This document shows positions 10,161 to 24,539 of a stretch of 64,000 nucleotides of DNA, one piece after another. A program made the position numbers and the translations under genes. Location of the stretch: positions 120,788,431-120,852,430 of the forward strand of contig NC_088781.1 of NCBI RefSeq assembly GCF_958450345.1, read 5' to 3'. Source of the stretch: Calliphora vicina. Its lineage: Eukaryota; Arthropoda; Insecta; Diptera; Calliphoridae. The notes beneath the pieces were generated by a model. It did no database searches. It was not told where the DNA came from and saw only the letters and a program-made list of their open reading frames with translations. Numbering within the stretch: position 1 is the stretch's first letter; each line of letters starts with the position of its first letter.

Positions 10161-13100
10161 CTTAGTTCTATTATTTTAATGATTTTATTTATGATTTACT
10201 GTAAATTCATATTTTTATCCCAACCCAAATTCCCAAAAGATTTTTCTTTCTACTTATTTCTGTTTTCATGTCTATTATTCCTTAAAATCCCTTGCTTCAG
10301 CTGATGAATTTTATAAATATTCAAAAAGTTACAAATCAAATTAATTTCATTTAATATGTTCATGATTTTACACTCACTTAAAGGAATTGCCAAAGTAGCA
10401 AAGAGTATAAAAATCATCAAAATATCTTAACCATAAGAAGTGCAAACCGAAATGCAAAAAAAAAAAACGAAAATAAATTCATTTAAAACCATTGTAATTT
10501 TACGCTTAATTTGAGTTGTATAAACTTTCTGTCGGATTTTTTTTTTTTTGGTTGTTGGCCAACCAGTGTGATTTAAAATAAATAGTAAACATTTGTTTGG
10601 GAGATTATGGTGTTTCTGCATAAATAACCTTTTTTTTTGCTTGTTAAAGGAAGAGGTGGCTCAAGTTAAAAAATTTAACCAGAAAATGAAAAAAAAGAAG
10701 TTAAAATGAAATGACAAAGCTGTTGAAATTTTCATTTCATATTAAGTAAGCAAAAAAATAAGTAAAATAAAATAAAACCGTAAAGGATTTAGCTTTTTGG
10801 CATTTGTTTTGCTGTTAATATTAAGCAGATTTACATAAGAGGTTTTAAGCATCTAAAAATCATTGTCATTATTTGAAATACGACATCATATTATGATGAA
10901 AAATTTACTAACAATTTTTTTGGGAGCTGCTGCTGCTTATTTAGGGAATAAAGTATGTATCACCTCTTGATACTTTACACCTTTTTTGGGAGTGCCCTAC
11001 ATCAGGTGAGGGTGGTAAGTGGGAATGTGTGTAAAATTTTTGATAAAATTAAAAAAATTTTAACATTCTTTCATAATTTAGTCATGAATTATAAGAGATT
11101 TAAGACTCTTGTTTCTCTTTCATATCCATATTGATGCCTTTGCTTTCAATTTAGATGAATGTCGAATACAATCGACTTGAAATTATGGTACACAAATGCT
11201 TCAAATAAACCCCTTCAAATTAATAGTCCGAAAAACTTTCTAACCTAACATTTCTATAACCTTTCTATCATTCTCTATAAGTTATGTGAAGTTATAATGC
11301 CAAGTTGAACTAATTCTAATTTATTCAGACTTTATTGTATTTTTATATAACACAGGATTTTACACAATTCGTCTTTGCCCTCCTTCACACTTTCTGTCTA
11401 TTATTTACTAATTTTCATTATCCTGCAAAATTTCCCCAAAAACTGAAGGGATGATTTTATTTTCTTTCTTTTTTTATACGTTTTTGATGATGAGTTCGAA
11501 ATAAAAAGTTCGAAAATTTCAAGTGGAAGATCAAGTGTCACACAATATAATGTTTATTTTGCAAAAAAAAAAATGTAACAAACAAAAATGAGATGAGAAA
11601 AAAGGTTTATACATTGTATATCAAATTGAAATGATATAAAAACGTACTATAACAAGGGAACAGGTATTGTTTTTAAAGGATTCTTAGTAGTCAAGATGAA
11701 AAAAATGTTAATGAGATAAAATCTTGAAATAAGAAACGTAAAAGGGGTGGGGTGATTCTTAACAAATATATTACAATGATTTTTTAACTGTTTGAATTTA
11801 ACAATTTGTTTTATTTTAGTAGATAGGGTATTTTAGAAAATATTATTTGAATTTAAACAAAATGATGTTAGACCTCTTATAGGTAACTGTTTAATGGAAG
11901 ATTTATTGGTGAAGAAGATTATTGTGTAATGGTTAAATTTAAACCTGTCCAGAGTCGTAAAAGACTTCATCTAAAATAATGGGAAAAATTGCTACCATTT
12001 CCTTTGAATTGTTTTGGGAGCATACAATTCTAATTGGTTTTTTCCCAAACTGGGTATGAGACCATTTATCTCCGCTAAATAACCTACATAATAACATCTA
12101 TATATGTAGGTATACGCAGCCCTCGATGACCTTATGAAGTAATATTATAGATCCTTATAAATAACTATCAGAGCCTCTTTTACAACTTCCCTCAGCATAT
12201 CCCTCTAACCATCGATATCTTAACACTACCTTTTATTTGCAACTATAACTAAAACTAGTTTTTCTCTACTTGAAGAGGAAACATGTTTTCCATTAAATTC
12301 ATCTAGAATTGAAGTACACATAACTAAAAAATTACTTTTGCTCAATATTCCCTTTTGATATTCATTCGAGCACGAATATCAATTGACATCCTTCTTTAAC
12401 TTACAATTATATTTCAATCTCTTGTATCTTCAATTTTAAAGTGTATACTTTTCCATTTCTCTATCCAATATTAATTTGAAAATAATACCTAGTTTTAGCA
12501 AATCTCATACAGTAATATGATTTCTATTTTGTCACAGCATGCTTCTACCAAGTTTAAAAAACACAAAAAGTCTAAATGAAAAAGTACATTCTCATTTAAC
12601 TTAAATGTCAGCAAAAAAAAATCCCTTTTGTCTAAATATTTTATTTTTGTTATTGTTTTTTCATGCTGACTTTACTATTATTTCAATACTTTCAATAATA
12701 TTGCGTACCTACTCATTTTGTTTTCTAAACCTGGTCAAAATAGTGTTGAAAAAAAATGGAAATAAATACAATTTCAAAATGACTAAAGAAAACTAAGAAA
12801 ATTCAATTAAAATTCTATACCCAACCAGTTGATAACAAAAAATATATAGCAAAAAAAAATAGGCTAAAAAAAAATTGAACGCAAATACATACAGGCACAA
12901 AAAAATAGGAAAATGTTCTGCTTGTTTGAAGACAAAGTGGAAAAAAATTGCAGAGAAACTTGAATCGGACTTGTCTACTGTCTGTCACTTTTGTAGCCAC
13001 GTGACAAGTTTGTCAGCTACATTTGCTGCTACTATTGTTATTTTCCTATTTTTTTCTAGCTTTTTTGTTTGACTCAGTTCAATTGTGTTGCTGTTATTGT

Positions 13101-13295
13101 TGCGGAATGGCCTTTTACTAGTTTGCAAATGTTGAAGTGTTTTTGTTTACTTTTTTTTTCTTCTGCAAAATTTCCATAAAAACACAGATGTACATATACA
13201 ATGGAATCAATCCAGTGGCCTTTACTGTGTATAATATTATGGGAACCCAGTAAATAAATTAAAAAGAAACATAACTAAAAGAACATAACTTAAAT

Positions 13296-16200
13296 TAGAC
13301 TATGACTAGACTATGACTAGACTATGACTAGACTATGACTAGACTATGACTAGACTATGACTAGACTATGACTAGACTATGACTAGACTATGACTAGACT
13401 ATGACTAGACTATGACTAGACTATGACTAGACTATGACTAGACTATGACTAGACTATGACTAGACTATGACTAGACTATGACTAGACTATGACTAGACTA
13501 TGACTAGACTATGACTAGACTATGACTAGACTATGACTAGACTATGACTAGACTATGACTAGACTATGACTAGACTATGACTAGACTATGACTAGACTAT
13601 GACTAGACTATGACTAGACTATGACTAGACTATGACTAGACTATGACTAGACTATGACTAGACTATGACTAGACTATGACTAGACTATGACTAGACTATG
13701 ACTAGACTATGACTAGACTATGACTAGACTATGACTAGACTATGACTAGACTATGACTAGACTATGACTAGACTATGACTAGACTATGACTAGACTATGA
13801 CTAGACTATGACTAGACTATGACTAGACTATGACTAGACTATGACTAGACTATGACTAGACTATGACTAGACTATGACTAGACTATGACTAGACTATGAC
13901 TAGACTATGACTAGACTATGACTAGACTATGACTAGACTATGACTAGACTATGACTAGACTATGACTAGACTATGACTAGACTATGACTAGACTATGACT
14001 AGACTATGACTAGACTATGACTAGACTATGACTAGACTATGACTAGACTATGACTAGACTATGACTAGACTATGACTAGACTATGACTAGACTATGACTA
14101 GACTATGACTAGACTATGACTAGACTATGACTAGACTATGACTAGACTATGACTAGACTATGACTAGACTATGACTAGACTATGACTAGACTATGACTAG
14201 ACTATGACTAGACTATGACTAGACTATGACTAGACTATGACTAGACTATGACTAGACTATGACTAGACTATGACTAGACTATGACTAGACTATGACTAGA
14301 CTATGACTAGACTATGACTAGACTATGACTAGACTATGACTAGACTATGACTAGACTATGACTAGACTATGACTAGACTATGACTAGACTATGACTAGAC
14401 TATGACTAGACTATGACTAGACTATGACTAGACTATGACTAGACTATGACTAGACTATGACTAGACTATGACTAGACTATGACTAGACTATGACTAGACT
14501 ATGACTAGACTATGACTAGACTATGACTAGACTATGACTAGACTATGACTAGACTATGACTAGACTATGACTAGACTATGACTAGACTATGACTAGACTA
14601 TGACTAGACTATGACTAGACTATGACTAGACTATGACTAGACTATGACTAGACTATGACTAGACTATGACTAGACTATGACTAGACTATGACTAGACTAT
14701 GACTAGACTATGACTAGACTATGACTAGACTATGACTAGACTATGACTAGACTATGACTAGACTATGACTAGACTATGACTAGACTATGACTAGACTATG
14801 ACTAGACTATGACTAGACTATGACTAGACTATGACTAGACTATGACTAGACTATGACTAGACTATGACTAGACTATGACTAGACTATGACTAGACTATGA
14901 CTAGACTATGACTAGACTATGACTAGACTATGACTAGACTATGACTAGACTATGACTAGACTATGACTAGACTATGACTAGACTATGACTAGACTATGAC
15001 TAGACTATGACTAGACTATGACTAGACTATGACTAGACTATGACTAGACTATGACTAGACTATGACTAGACTATGACTAGACTATGACTAGACTATGACT
15101 AGACTATGACTAGACTATGACTAGACTATGACTAGACTATGACTAGACTATGACTAGACTATGACTAGACTATGACTAGACTATGACTAGACTATGACTA
15201 GACTATGACTAGACTATGACTAGACTATGACTAGACTATGACTAGACTATGACTAGACTATGACTAGACTATGACTAGACTATGACTAGACTATGACTAG
15301 ACTATGACTAGACTATGACTAGACTATGACTAGACTATGACTAGACTATGACTAGACTATGACTAGACTATGACTAGACTATGACTAGACTATGACTAGA
15401 CTATGACTAGACTATGACTAGACTATGACTAGACTATGACTAGACTATGACTAGACTATGACTAGACTATGACTAGACTATGACTAGACTATGACTAGAC
15501 TATGACTAGACTATGACTAGACTATGACTAGACTATGACTAGACTATGACTAGACTATGACTAGACTATGACTAGACTATGACTAGACTATGACTAGACT
15601 ATGACTAGACTATGACTAGACTATGACTAGACTATGACTAGACTATGACTAGACTATGACTAGACTATGACTAGACTATGACTAGACTATGACTAGACTA
15701 TGACTAGACTATGACTAGACTATGACTAGACTATGACTAGACTATGACTAGACTATGACTAGACTATGACTAGACTATGACTAGACTATGACTAGACTAT
15801 GACTAGACTATGACTAGACTATGACTAGACTATGACTAGACTATGACTAGACTATGACTAGACTATGACTAGACTATGACTAGACTATGACTAGACTATG
15901 ACTAGACTATGACTAGACTATGACTAGACTATGACTAGACTATGACTAGACTATGACTAGACTATGACTAGACTATGACTAGACTATGACTAGACTATGA
16001 CTATGACTATGACTAGACTATGACTAGACTATGACTAGACTATGACTAGACTATGACTAGACTATGACTATGACTATGACTAGACTATGACTAGACTATG
16101 ACTAGACTATGACTAGACTATGACTAGACTATGACTAGACTATGACTATGACTATGACTAGACTATGACTAGACTATGACTAGACTATGACTAGACTATG

Positions 16201-17945
16201 ACTATGACTATGACTATGACTATGACTATGACTATGACTATGACTATGACTATGACTATGACTATGACTATGACTATGACTATGACTATGACTATGACTA
16301 TGACTATGACTATGACTATGACTATGACTATGACTATGACTATGACTAGACTATGACTAGACTATGACTAGACTATGACTAGACTATGACTAGACTATGA
16401 CTAGACTATGACTAGACTATGACTAGACTATGATTAGACTATGACTAGACTATGACTAGACTATGACTAGACTATGACTAGACTATGACTAGACTATGAC
16501 TAGACTATGACTAGACTATGACTAGACTATGACTAGACTATGACTAGACTATGACTAGACTATGACTAGACTATGACTAGACTATGACTAGACTATGACT
16601 AGACTATGACTAGACTATGACTAGACTATGACTAGACTATGACTAGACTATGACTAGACTATGACTAGACTATGACTAGACTATGACTAGACTATGACTA
16701 GACTATGACTAGACTATGACTAGACTATGACTAGACTATGACTAGACTATGACTAGACTATGACTAGACTATGACTAGACTATGACTAGACTATGACTAG
16801 ACTATGACTAGACTATGACTAGACTATGACTAGACTATGACTAGACTATGACTAGACTATGACTAGACTATGACTAGACTATGACTAGACTATGACTAGA
16901 CTATGACTAGACTATGACTAGACTATGACTAGACTATGACTAGACTATGACTAGACTATGACTAGACTATGACTAGACTATGACTAGACTATGACTAGAC
17001 TATGACTAGACTATGACTAGACTATGACTAGACTATGACTAGACTATGACTAGACTATGACTAGACTATGACTAGACTATGACTAGACTATGACTAGACT
17101 ATGACTAGACTATGACTAGACTATGACTAGACTATGACTAGACTATGACTAGACTATGACTAGACTATGACTAGACTATGACTAGACTATGACTAGACTA
17201 TGACTAGACTATGACTAGACTATGACTAGACTATGACTAGACTATGACTAGACTATGACTAGACTATGACTAGACTATGACTAGACTATGACTAGACTAT
17301 GACTAGACTATGACTAGACTATGACTAGACTATGACTAGACTATGACTAGACTATGACTAGACTATGACTAGACTATGACTAGACTATGACTAGACTATG
17401 ACTAGACTATGACTAGACTATGACTAGACTATGACTAGACTATGACTAGACTATGACTAGACTATGACTAGACTATGACTAGACTATGACTAGACTATGA
17501 CTAGACTATGACTAGACTATGACTAGACTATGACTAGACTATGACTAGACTATGACTAGACTATGACTAGACTATGACTAGACTATGACTAGACTATGAC
17601 TAGACTATGACTAGACTATGACTAGACTATGACTAGACTATGACTAGACTATGACTAGACTATGACTAGACTATGACTAGACTATGACTAGACTATGACT
17701 AGACTATGACTAGACTATGACTAGACTATGACTAGACTATGACTAGACTATGACTAGACTATGACTAGACTATGACTAGACTATGACTAGACTATGACTA
17801 GACTATGACTAGACTATGACTAGACTATGACTAGACTATGACTAGACTATGACTAGACTATGACTAGACTATGACTAGACTATGACTAGACTATGACTAG
17901 ACTATGACTAGACTATGACTAGACTATGACTATGACTAGACTATG
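13296..17945 (+). repeat. 4.65-kb satellite of the 11-mer TAGACTATGAC
   Basis: About 420 units of TAGACTATGAC, nearly perfect from end to end (one visible substitution, TGATTAG near 16432). Between 15998 and 16345 the hexamer TATGAC, which is the second part of the unit, expands alone: pairs of extra hexamers recur at about 55-77-bp intervals, then a pure run of roughly 25 hexamers occupies 16198-16345 before the 11-mer resumes. The unit is thus TAGAC+TATGAC, with slippage in the hexamer part. The left edge (13296) is abrupt; at the right edge (17930-17945) one hexamer variant precedes unique sequence. Confidence 0.97.
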
Positions 17946-20125
17946 TCAATACATACTCAATGAAAGGTTCTCTATTTACTACAGTTACTGTATGTTTTGA
18001 AATGTTTTCATGTCTGAGAGTTTCTTTTTTGTATCTCAAAAATATTCACTGGGTTACTTTTGCATTACATTATCCATGACTGCGAACAAAATGTAAAAAT
18101 AAAGCAAGAACTTTCCAACAATGACTTGAAATCAATCCTATGTTATGGTTAATAAAGTAACTTGTAGTTTATATCCAATTGCAAAATTGTAGAACTCTAG
18201 TAAATTAGTGAATTACTATTTAACAGTGCAATTTATTAACAATAAGGGATCATTTTGAATTATAGTTCAGCTAATTTTTGTTTCTCTGTTTTAAAATATA
18301 TAACATTTTTTCAAGCCTTTGGCTTAAAGTTATATTTTAAAGATATTTGTTTTATCCATACATATAGTATAAATTATTTCGTACTCTATCAAATAGAATT
18401 AACAAATTAAATCTTTTAAATTCTTTATAACAAGTATTTTAAATCAATGTAACTATTTCCATTTATATCGCTTTGTATTTTCAATTTAATTTACAATTTG
18501 TTTAAAATATTACACAATCACACCACCAAGCCACTTATGAGTAAAAGACACAACCCTTAACAAGAGCAACAAAAATCGCACGAAACTCCTGCCCTGAAAG
18601 GATGATGATGAAAGATGGTGTGCGCGCTGTAGATGATGCAGTAGATGAAGATGGCATCGTATACAAGGATTATGCCTAGTTGTTGAGAAGATTAATAAAA
18701 GGATTACGAACAGGAAAATGCCAGCTGTGTCGCATTTTACAACAATTATAATAACAACATGAAACAAAAACTACAGCATCACATACAATAGAATAGATAT
18801 GTACTACAACTACATGTAACCAACCATTGAAGCAGTTTGTGGTTTTGGAATAGAAGAATTATTGTGTGTTTGTGTATTTGTGTATTTGTTGTGAAGAATT
18901 TCTACATACCAAATTATGATGATGAGTATATTTCAGGCATTTGTATTTTATGGCCATAAACTATAGAGTTAGTGTATTTGCTATATATAAGTCTTTCTGC
19001 AACTACTGAAACTAGCACTACTACTGCTGCATATTGCTGCAGCTATGATTATAGCAACAACCCCCATTAAAGCCTGCTTTTGATTGCTCAGCAACAGGCA
19101 GTTAAAAGAATTTTATCTTCAAATAAAAAAGAACAGACACTCAACTAGAGAAGATATAAAATCCACCAAAAAAAGATTTTTTTGTACAAAAATTCCAAAA
19201 TTAATGAAGATTTCTAGATGATCTTTATTATTTTCCACTAAAACGAAGCTAATTAATCTTAAATTTCAGCTTCATTAAAGAATTTCTGATTCTTCTTTTG
19301 TTATAACAAATAACGTATGATTGATATTTATTTAATTAATAATTCAATATTAAGTATACGTTTAGAGAAAACCTATGAATTAATATCCTTAGAAAGTGAT
19401 AATTCATTATAAAGATCTGTAGAAAGTAATAAATGATTTTTAACTTCAATTGCAGATCTTGCAGATTTTTCTTTTATTTAAAAAAAATTACGTATGATTA
19501 ATATTTATTTATTAAATAATTCAATATTAAGTATACGTTCACACAAAACCTTTGAATTAATACCTTTTCATTAATGTTCATCATATTCCTTCCACAAACA
19601 CAATACAACTTATTGCAACTCTTTATCCACAGCCACGGCTGTTGGTAGAAGTGGTGACGGTGATGATGATGATGTTGATGGCGGCACATCTACCACTGCT
19701 ACCACTTGAATTCAACTCTATTTCATTATGGAAATACCTCATTGTAATCGTTTTTTCATATACAAACATACAGCCAGCAAAAGCATCATACATGGTTTAA
19801 CATATGTGTAAATCTGAATAGATGCACAAGGATATGTGAGAGCGTTGTAGCAGTTTTGTTTCAACGTTTTTTATTACAACATTGTAGAGTACTTGCACTT
19901 GATTGCACATTGCTATGTATGTATATTTAAATGCATGTGTATTATTATGCATAAGTATACGTAAATGTGTGACTATGTATGTCAACTGTGTGGGTGAGTG
20001 TGCATGTTCCTCTATTATTACACATTTACCTCTATTTTCAGCTAGCGTACATATGCAAGCTTCATTTAGTATATGCGTTTAAGTGAGCATGTGTGTTTTA
20101 TAAGGTGTGGGATCAGTAAAACCAG
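17946..20125. other. Gene-free DNA between two satellite regions
   Basis: Contains GATGAT-rich and GTTGATG-rich short runs (18600-18650, 19650-19680) and a local duplication (listed separately). No coding segment can be supported. Confidence 0.5.
19295..19570 (+). repeat. Diverged 100-bp duplication
   Basis: ATTCAATATTAAGTATACGT with flanking ACGTATGATT and GAATTAATA occurs near 19313-19385 and again near 19490-19563, about 175 bp apart. Confidence 0.75.
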
Positions 20126-20300
20126 ATCTAATAGACAAGATCTAGACTGTGATTAATAGACAATATCATAGTCTAGAATAATCTAGATCACAAACTTTTT
20201 CATATGCTAGTCATAGTCTAGATCATAATCTATATCATATCCTAGATCATAATCTAAATCATAGTCTGGATCATAATCCAAATCATAGTTCAGACATTCG
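20126..20300 (+). repeat. Decayed 12-mer array (AGTCTAGATCAT type)
   Basis: Imperfect units such as AGTCTAGATCAT, AATCTATATCAT, TCCTAGATCAT and AGTCTGGATCAT run through this stretch. The unit differs by one A from AGTCTAGTCAT, the reverse complement of the 11-mer satellite at 13296-17945; AGTCATAGTCTAG occurs exactly near 20208-20220. It also resembles the 12-mer array at 26779. Confidence 0.75.
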
Positions 20301-20728
20301 CACAGTTTGGTAGATCGCAAATCTAACTGGGCAAAATTAACAAATCGTGTTGTGTTCACTTCTCACTTATTAATTATATAAAAAATTAGTTCAAATATAT
20401 AAATGATTATAAAAAAAACTTATGGCGCAAGCTGCTTTTGATTTACATTTAAGTGAACACTTGAAAGATTAACCCAAATATAGTTTTAAACCGGAACTAT
20501 CCGGAATAAATAGCTCTAACTCTACTTGAAAAAAGGCAATATTTTATATTTTGCTCTTTCTGAACTTCTCACAAATTTGGAAATAATTAAATGAAAATTG
20601 TAATATATTTCCTTGAAATAGAGCTTAATCTGTTTGACATCTAAAGCCACTTGTTGACAACAACTGACTTTAAAGCTTACTTTTCGCTTATCGGAGCTAA
20701 AAACCCAAAAAAAAAAAACATTAATTAC
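20301..20728. other. Short gene-free spacer
   Basis: Nothing recognisable before the hexamer array. Confidence 0.5.
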
Positions 20729-21417
20729 AGTCTTAGTCTTAGTCTTAGTCTTAGTCTTAGTCTTAGTCTTAGTCTTAGTCTTAGTCTTAGTCTTAGTCTT
20801 AGTCTTAGTCTTAGTCTTAGTCTTAGTCTTAGTCTTAGTCTTAGTCTTAGTCTTAGTCTTAGTCTTAGTCTTAGTCTTAGTCTTAGTCTTAGTCTTAGTC
20901 TTAGTCTTAGTCTTAGTCTTAGTCTTAGTCTTAGTCTTAGTCTTAGTCTTAGTCTTAGTCTTAGTCTTAGTCTTAGTCTTAGTCTTAGTCTTAGTCTTAG
21001 TCTTAGTCTTAGTCTTAGTCTTAGTCTTAGTCTTAGTCTTAGTCTTAGTCTTAGTCTTAGTCTTAGTCTTAGTCTTAGTCTTAGTCTTAGTCTTAGTCTT
21101 AGTCTTAGTCTTAGTCTTAGTCTTAGTCTTAGTCTTAGTCTTAGTCTTAGTCTTAGTCTTAGTCTTAGTCTTAGTCTTAGTCTTAGTCTTAGTCTTAGTC
21201 TTAGTCTTAGTCTTAGTCTTAGTCTTAGTCTTAGTCTTAGTCTTAGTCTTAGTCTTAGTCTTAGTCTTAGTCTTAGTCTTAGTCTTAGTCTTAGTCTTAG
21301 TCTTAGTCTTAGTCTTAGTCTTAGTCTTAGTCTTAGTCTTAGTCTTAGTCTTAGTCTTAGTCTTAGTCTTAGTCTTAGTCTTAGTCTTAGTCTTAGTCTT
21401 AGTCTTAGTCTTAGTCT
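20729..21417 (+). repeat. Hexamer satellite (AGTCTT)n, about 115 units
   Basis: A pure AGTCTT array of 689 bp without visible substitutions. It begins abruptly after TTAATTAC. On the right it decays over 90 bp (21418-21511) into irregular AGTCAGTAG/TAGTCAG motifs, so the two edges have different ages. Confidence 0.97.
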
Positions 21418-23390
21418 AGTCAGTAATCAGGTAAGTTGTGTAGTCAGTAGTGTAGAAAGTAGTTTAGTCAGTAGTCTTTTCAGTTGTCTAGTCAGTAGCC
21501 TAGTACCTTTTTGACTAATTTCAGTCCTTAAATATGCATATTTAAGTAAATAGGTATGTAATTTTATGTATTTTGCTATTTATATTATGAAGTTGCTTTT
21601 CGTTTTCTACTATTTTCATTTCGCAGCTACCATAACAAAACTAACATGATACAAAACTCTCTTTCTCTTTAGGTTTGTGTGCAAGTATTTTGTTAGTATT
21701 GTTCTTTTATCTAGGATTTAATGTATATAAATCATATGAGTAGGTAGGTAGTTATGTGTATCTAACAGTTTAAGTATATTGTAGTTGTAACAGTGCAGAG
21801 AGTTAAAATGTCAAGATAAGATTTGCATTTTAAGTATTTTTTAATAATGCTAATTTTTTCCCTTCTCATTTTTTTTTCCTAGATCTGTTTGTGTTTTTGT
21901 TCTAGTGGTGGTGCAATATGTAGCCATGATGTACATTGTTGGTTTATGCAAAATATTTTCTAGTTTCTAGTTCTACTTTTTGGTGGAGAATTTTCAGTGT
22001 GTGTCTGCGTTGAATAAACATGATAATATTTGGTAATAGTGTAATATTATAGTGCTATTATTCAGGTTATTTGCATTATTGAACAATGCATCAGTTAAAG
22101 TAATAAAATGAAGTGAATTTTTATAAAGTCGTATCTAATAGAGCTTTGGAAATAAGTTATTTTGTTCTTATGTATGTTTCTGTGTCATTTAAAAACATAT
22201 GTGCGAAATATGAATATGACAAAAACTGTATCATATAAAGAAAAAATAGACGTTTTGAATTTGCTTAAATATAAATTTTAAAGGAAATAAAAGGCAACAG
22301 TGAAGCTCATAATCTGGTTCAAATCATTATTTTATTTGTTTCTTTTTATTTCCAAGATTTTCTTAGTTTCTGTCAACAATCTTTTCTTTGTATTTATAAT
22401 AATTTATATAAATGCTGGATTTTGTAAAAGTAGCTTGGAATGATTACCAGACAAACTATTTTCATTAAATAACTTAAAAGTTCTATTCATTAATTCCCAC
22501 CAGCATATAATCAAGTGAATAGAGACAATATTTCTGATATAAAAGTACCCTAAAATACATTAAAAAGCAGCATATTGTAAAAGAAACATTTAAGGTCTCT
22601 GTTTTGTAAAACGTTCTTGTATATATCCTGATAATTTCATATATGTTCCTTCATAAAACAGAGTTAATCGAAATGTTATTGAAATGTTAGAGTAAGAAAA
22701 AAGTAAAATGGGGTTGAATTTTACATTTCTGGTTACATACTTAAACAGAAATGTAAAATTGAAATGTGTAGTAAGGGGAAAGTAAAATGTGGTTGAATTT
22801 TACATTTCAGTTTACATACGTTATTATTAGCAGTGCTACAATATCTAAAAACATATATTTCAAATTACGATTAGTTCCATAACATTTAAAAGCCCTAAGC
22901 TCAAAAAGCTTAGTTTTAATATAGTAACATTTTAGAAGTTAAATGTCCCAATATAACAATAAAATGTAGTGTGAAAATACCTACGGTATTAGTTATGTTC
23001 CAAATTATTGTACAAAGTTTTACTATTTTTATAGCACTTAATTTTACTATGAATTGTAGCTCGTTTGGAAATAGTATTGATAATATTTGGGAAATGAAGC
23101 GAAATTATAAGTTTTGTTCTTTTCGGATTTGGGAAAGTTAAATTGTTATACAAAAGCTATTCACAACTGCTATACATTATTTAAAATATCATTTTTAGAA
23201 CACTATCTAATGAATAATTTATTTATAACATTTACCAAACAGCTACAACTTTTTAAATTATAACAATGTTATATGAATTATTATAGTCAGCGGTAAAATT
23301 GAAATAAACGAAAATTGCATCTAGAATATTTGCAAGAAAAACACTCATATTGTTATAACCACAATCAAAATAATGGGGAGTGTATTGAAT
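21418..23390. other. Satellite fringe and gene-free AT-rich DNA
   Basis: The first 90 bp are decayed hexamer units. The rest has only short open frames and one local duplication near 22690-22819. Confidence 0.5.
22690..22819 (+). repeat. Tandem 90-bp duplication with internal inverted copy
   Basis: AGTAAAATGGGGTTGAATTT then TACATTTC occurs near 22702 and, slightly changed, near 22781. Between them GAAATGTAAAATT is the inverse of the same segment. Confidence 0.75.
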
Positions 23391-23560
23391 TTGTCATTCA
23401 GTTTATAACACATCAAAATATTCATCGCAAATTCATAAAAAAAATAATTATTTTCTGGGTCCTCATAAGATTTTAACATGATCTAGCTATGTCCGTAAGT
23501 CTGTCTGTTAAAAACACGATACTGATATTTTCCCCGAAAATAGAGAAAACTACTTTATTG
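23391..23560 (+). mobile_element. Degraded copy of the second HINE-like family
   Basis: GTCATTCAGTTTATAAC, TTCTGGGTCCTCATA and TAGCTATGTCCGTAAGTCTG follow the same order as GTCATTCCGTTTGTAA, TTCTGGATCGTCATA and TAGCCATATCCGTCTGTC in the next element, but with many changes and no ends. Confidence 0.55.
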
Positions 23561-23592
23561 TCATATATTGATATGACAATGAAGGGTACTTG

Positions 23593-24090
23593 TAATACCC
23601 TTCACCATGAATGGCAAGGGTATATATAAGTTTGTCATTCCGTTTGTAATTTCTACATTTTTCATTTGCGACCGCACAAAGTATATATATTCTGGATCGT
23701 CATAGACAGCGAAGAAGATATAGCCATATCCGTCTGTCCTTCTGTATGTTGAATCAACTTTCCGTGGATTGATTTTAAAATCGACAAAATCAACCCACAA
23801 ATGGCTGACATATAAGAAAAAACCGGAACAACCTCGATTTTTGGCCTATCTTTGATCTATATCTATAACCAACAATTTGTCAAAACCGATTTTTTTTTTC
23901 ATCAAAAATTTTTTTTGCCATAAATTCTTTTTCCAAAAAAAAAAATTTAAAATAAAAAAAAAATTTAAAAACAATTAATAAAAAAATTAAAATTTTTTTA
24001 CCTAAAAATATTTAATAAAAATTATTTTAAAATATAATTTGGTGAATGGTATATAAGATTCGGCACAGGCGAATATAGCTCTCTTACTTG
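23593..24090 (+). mobile_element. HINE-like repeat, second family, full length
   Basis: It begins ATACCCTTCACC (23595). Near the 3' end it carries the near-inverse GGTGAATGGTAT, then the hairpin ATTCGGCACAGGCGAAT and ATAGCTCTCTTACTTG followed by T. This is the same architecture and the same last eight bases as the family at 4328-4950, although the bodies differ. No coding capacity. Confidence 0.75.
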
Positions 24091-24539
24091 TTTCAAAATT
24101 TGTTGTTCTCAAGCTGAAACAATCTCGGATACAACTAAGTACAAATTACTCTTAGGGAATTCTGATAAAAAGGAACTTATATTTTTAAAAGCTATCTCAA
24201 CAGATAAACTCTTAGAATATAAAAAACGCATACAATTTTCTAACAAGATTTTCCCTAGGCGCTTCCCAATTTAACCTATTTTTTTATCGAAATTTTGAAT
24301 TTAATCTAAGTGTTCCACAAAAAAGGTGATATTCAAAAACAGGAAATAGTTTCAGCTATCATGTTGTATACCAATTCAACCATTTTAATTTTTTACCATC
24401 CATCAAATATTGAATTTATTGGCAAAATTCCAAAATCTACCTAAAATGTGATATTTAGTTTATTGTTTTCAATTATTCCTAAATCCTATATTTGGTTTCA
24501 ACTTTAAATTTTCAATCAATTAAAATTTACAGTGCTTTT

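Larger units (their letters stand above)
9252..13295. other. 4 kb gene-free AT-rich region
   Basis: Only short spurious open frames. It holds two small local duplications (listed separately) and many A and T runs. I see no coding exons, tRNA or transposon ends. It could be intergenic DNA or part of a long intron of a gene outside the window; the sequence does not decide. Confidence 0.55.

Noticed and set aside
12605..13072. Short hydrophobic open frames
   Set aside because: AT-rich composition, overlapping on both strands, and no splice or start context.
20729..21417. Possible telomeric-type repeat (TTAGTC resembles insect TTAGG)
   Set aside because: The unit is six bases with a different sequence, higher flies lack TTAGG telomeres, and the array is internal.
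20651..21514. Open frame of 287 codons (repeating Ser-Leu)
   Set aside because: It is the AGTCTT hexamer array read in frame; a hexamer keeps two codons repeating without stops. No gene context.
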